Origin: an uncultured Prevotellaceae bacterium
GTDB taxonomy: Bacteria; Bacteroidota; Bacteroidia; Bacteroidales; Bacteroidaceae
Reading direction: 5' to 3'
DNA length: 7,298 nucleotides
NCBI GenBank assembly: GCA_947306605.1
Contig: CAMZHB010000081.1
Span: forward strand, 1-7,298
In this document: positions 6,663 to 7,298 of the stretch, piece after piece
Layout: every line of letters begins with the position of its first letter
How positions within the stretch are numbered: the stretch's first letter is position 1
Notes under the pieces: generated by a model
Databases searched by the model: none
Seen by the model: only the letters and a program-made list of their open reading frames with translations
Told to the model about the DNA's origin: nothing
Translations under genes and position numbers: made by a program

Positions 6663-7298
6663 ATGTCAGAAAACAAAAAAACGTGTCTATATGAAAAACA
6701 CGTAGCATTAGGTGCCTTAATGAGCCCGTTTGGTGGCTTCGAAATGCCAATACAATATAGTGGCATTAAAGAAGAACATTTAGCCGTGCGCACAGCCTGC
6801 GGAGTGTTCGACGTATCTCATATGGGTGAGGTAGAAATTACCGGACCTGACGCGGAGAAATACGTTCAGCACATATTTACAAACGACATTAGCGGTGCTC
6901 CAGCAGGGAAAATTTTTTACGGAATGATGTTGTATCCCACCGGAGGCACTGTAGACGACCTTTTGGTCTATTGTGAAGGTGACAACAAGTTCTTCTTAGT
7001 AATCAATGCAGCAAATATAGATAAGGATGTCGCATGGATGCAAGAAAAAGCCCAAGGTTTTGATGTGAAAGTTGACCATCAGAGCGACTATTATGGACAA
7101 TTGGCAGTACAAGGTCCGAAGGCGGAAGCATTAGTAGAGAAATTGCTCGGTTTAGAATGCAAAGAATTAGTCTTCTATACGTTCAAAAAAATTGCAGTTG
7201 AAGGAGAAACTATTATTGTAAGTCGTACGGGCTACACAGGTGAAGATGGCTTTGAAATATATGGCAGTCACAAATACATCAATGAAGCATGGGACAAA
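6663..7298 (+). CDS. gcvT: Glycine cleavage system T protein (aminomethyltransferase), N-terminal part
   Basis: This frame is open from ATG 6663 to the window end, giving 212 residues of a protein normally about 360 aa; the C-terminal part is cut by the edge, not by a mutation. GcvT transfers the methylene group from aminomethyl-lipoyl-GcvH to tetrahydrofolate, releasing ammonia. Family signatures in order are EKHVALGALMSPFGGFEMP near residues 11-29, VRTACGVFDVSHMGEVEITG at 42-61, TNDI, GGTVDDLLVY with the folate/ammonia-contacting Asp pair, FLVINAANIDKD, LAVQGPKA, and RTGYTGEDGFEIY near the 3' edge, which belongs to the folate-binding region. The 2-bp gap to lplA implies co-transcription and leaves no room for a glycine riboswitch directly before gcvT. 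The start agrees with the family N-terminus; no Shine-Dalgarno is seen, only the A/T-rich run typical of the other genes here. Confidence 0.96.
   Translation, partial: MSENKKTCLYEKHVALGALMSPFGGFEMPIQYSGIKEEHLAVRTACGVFDVSHMGEVEITGPDAEKYVQHIFTNDISGAPAGKIFYGMMLYPTGGTVDDLLVYCEGDNKFFLVINAANIDKDVAWMQEKAQGFDVKVDHQSDYYGQLAVQGPKAEALVEKLLGLECKELVFYTFKKIAVEGETIIVSRTGYTGEDGFEIYGSHKYINEAWDK

Noticed and set aside
6640..6665. Glycine riboswitch before gcvT
   Set aside because: Only 2 bp separate lplA and gcvT and the preceding sequence is lplA coding DNA, leaving no place for an aptamer.
1..7298. CRISPR array, tRNA, IS element or phage genes
   Set aside because: No regularly spaced direct repeats, no tRNA-like clover-leaf and no transposase or phage motif were seen on either strand; nearly all of the sequence is explained by coding genes.

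Overview
The window looks like a piece of a Bacteroidales chromosome, probably of the Prevotella/Bacteroides type. The base composition is moderately AT-rich. No gene has a convincing Shine-Dalgarno sequence at its start, and starts are preceded instead by A/T-rich sequence. One intergenic promoter fits the Bacteroidetes -7 box (TAnnTTTG). The PGK, RpiB and lipoate ligase sequences also carry Bacteroidetes-like signatures. All genes read on the + strand and are mostly packed tightly. Genus and species cannot be fixed from the sequence alone.

Region 1 (1-2300) is a housekeeping block. It holds the 3' part of rpiB (ribose-5-phosphate isomerase B, cut by the window edge), nth (endonuclease III, whose GTG start overlaps the rpiB stop by one base) and pgk (phosphoglycerate kinase, 31 bp after nth). 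The block closes with a strong hairpin plus six T residues, which is almost certainly an intrinsic terminator. Products: pentose-phosphate carbon isomerisation, base-excision repair of oxidised pyrimidines, and lower glycolysis.

Region 2 (2301-5449) is a two-gene accessory unit. A 315-aa lipoprotein resembles the solute-binding component of NitT/TauT/NMT1-type ABC importers, but no permease or ATPase gene is next to it. It is followed after 5 bp by a 731-aa soluble protein with tandem TPR repeats in its C-terminal third and a large helical N-terminal part that I cannot assign. The lipoprotein start codon lies only 8 bases after the terminator T-tract, so how this unit is transcribed is an open question.

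Region 3 (5450-5679) is the only sizeable intergenic stretch. It contains a cluster of mutually competing inverted repeats just after the TPR gene, then a -7-like promoter element, then a TTGCGGA/TCCGCAA dyad that overlaps this element. No protein-coding gene is credible here.

Region 4 (5680-7298) holds lplA (lipoate-protein ligase A) and, 2 bp later, gcvT (glycine cleavage T protein, truncated by the window end). The pairing makes biochemical sense: GcvH of the glycine cleavage system must be lipoylated before it can pass its aminomethyl group to GcvT.

I found no tRNA, rRNA, CRISPR array, insertion sequence or phage gene. Most of the window is ordinary core genome. The least explained parts are the orphan binding lipoprotein with its TPR partner, and the structured intergenic region upstream of lplA. 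I do not see convincing evidence of a new biological system.
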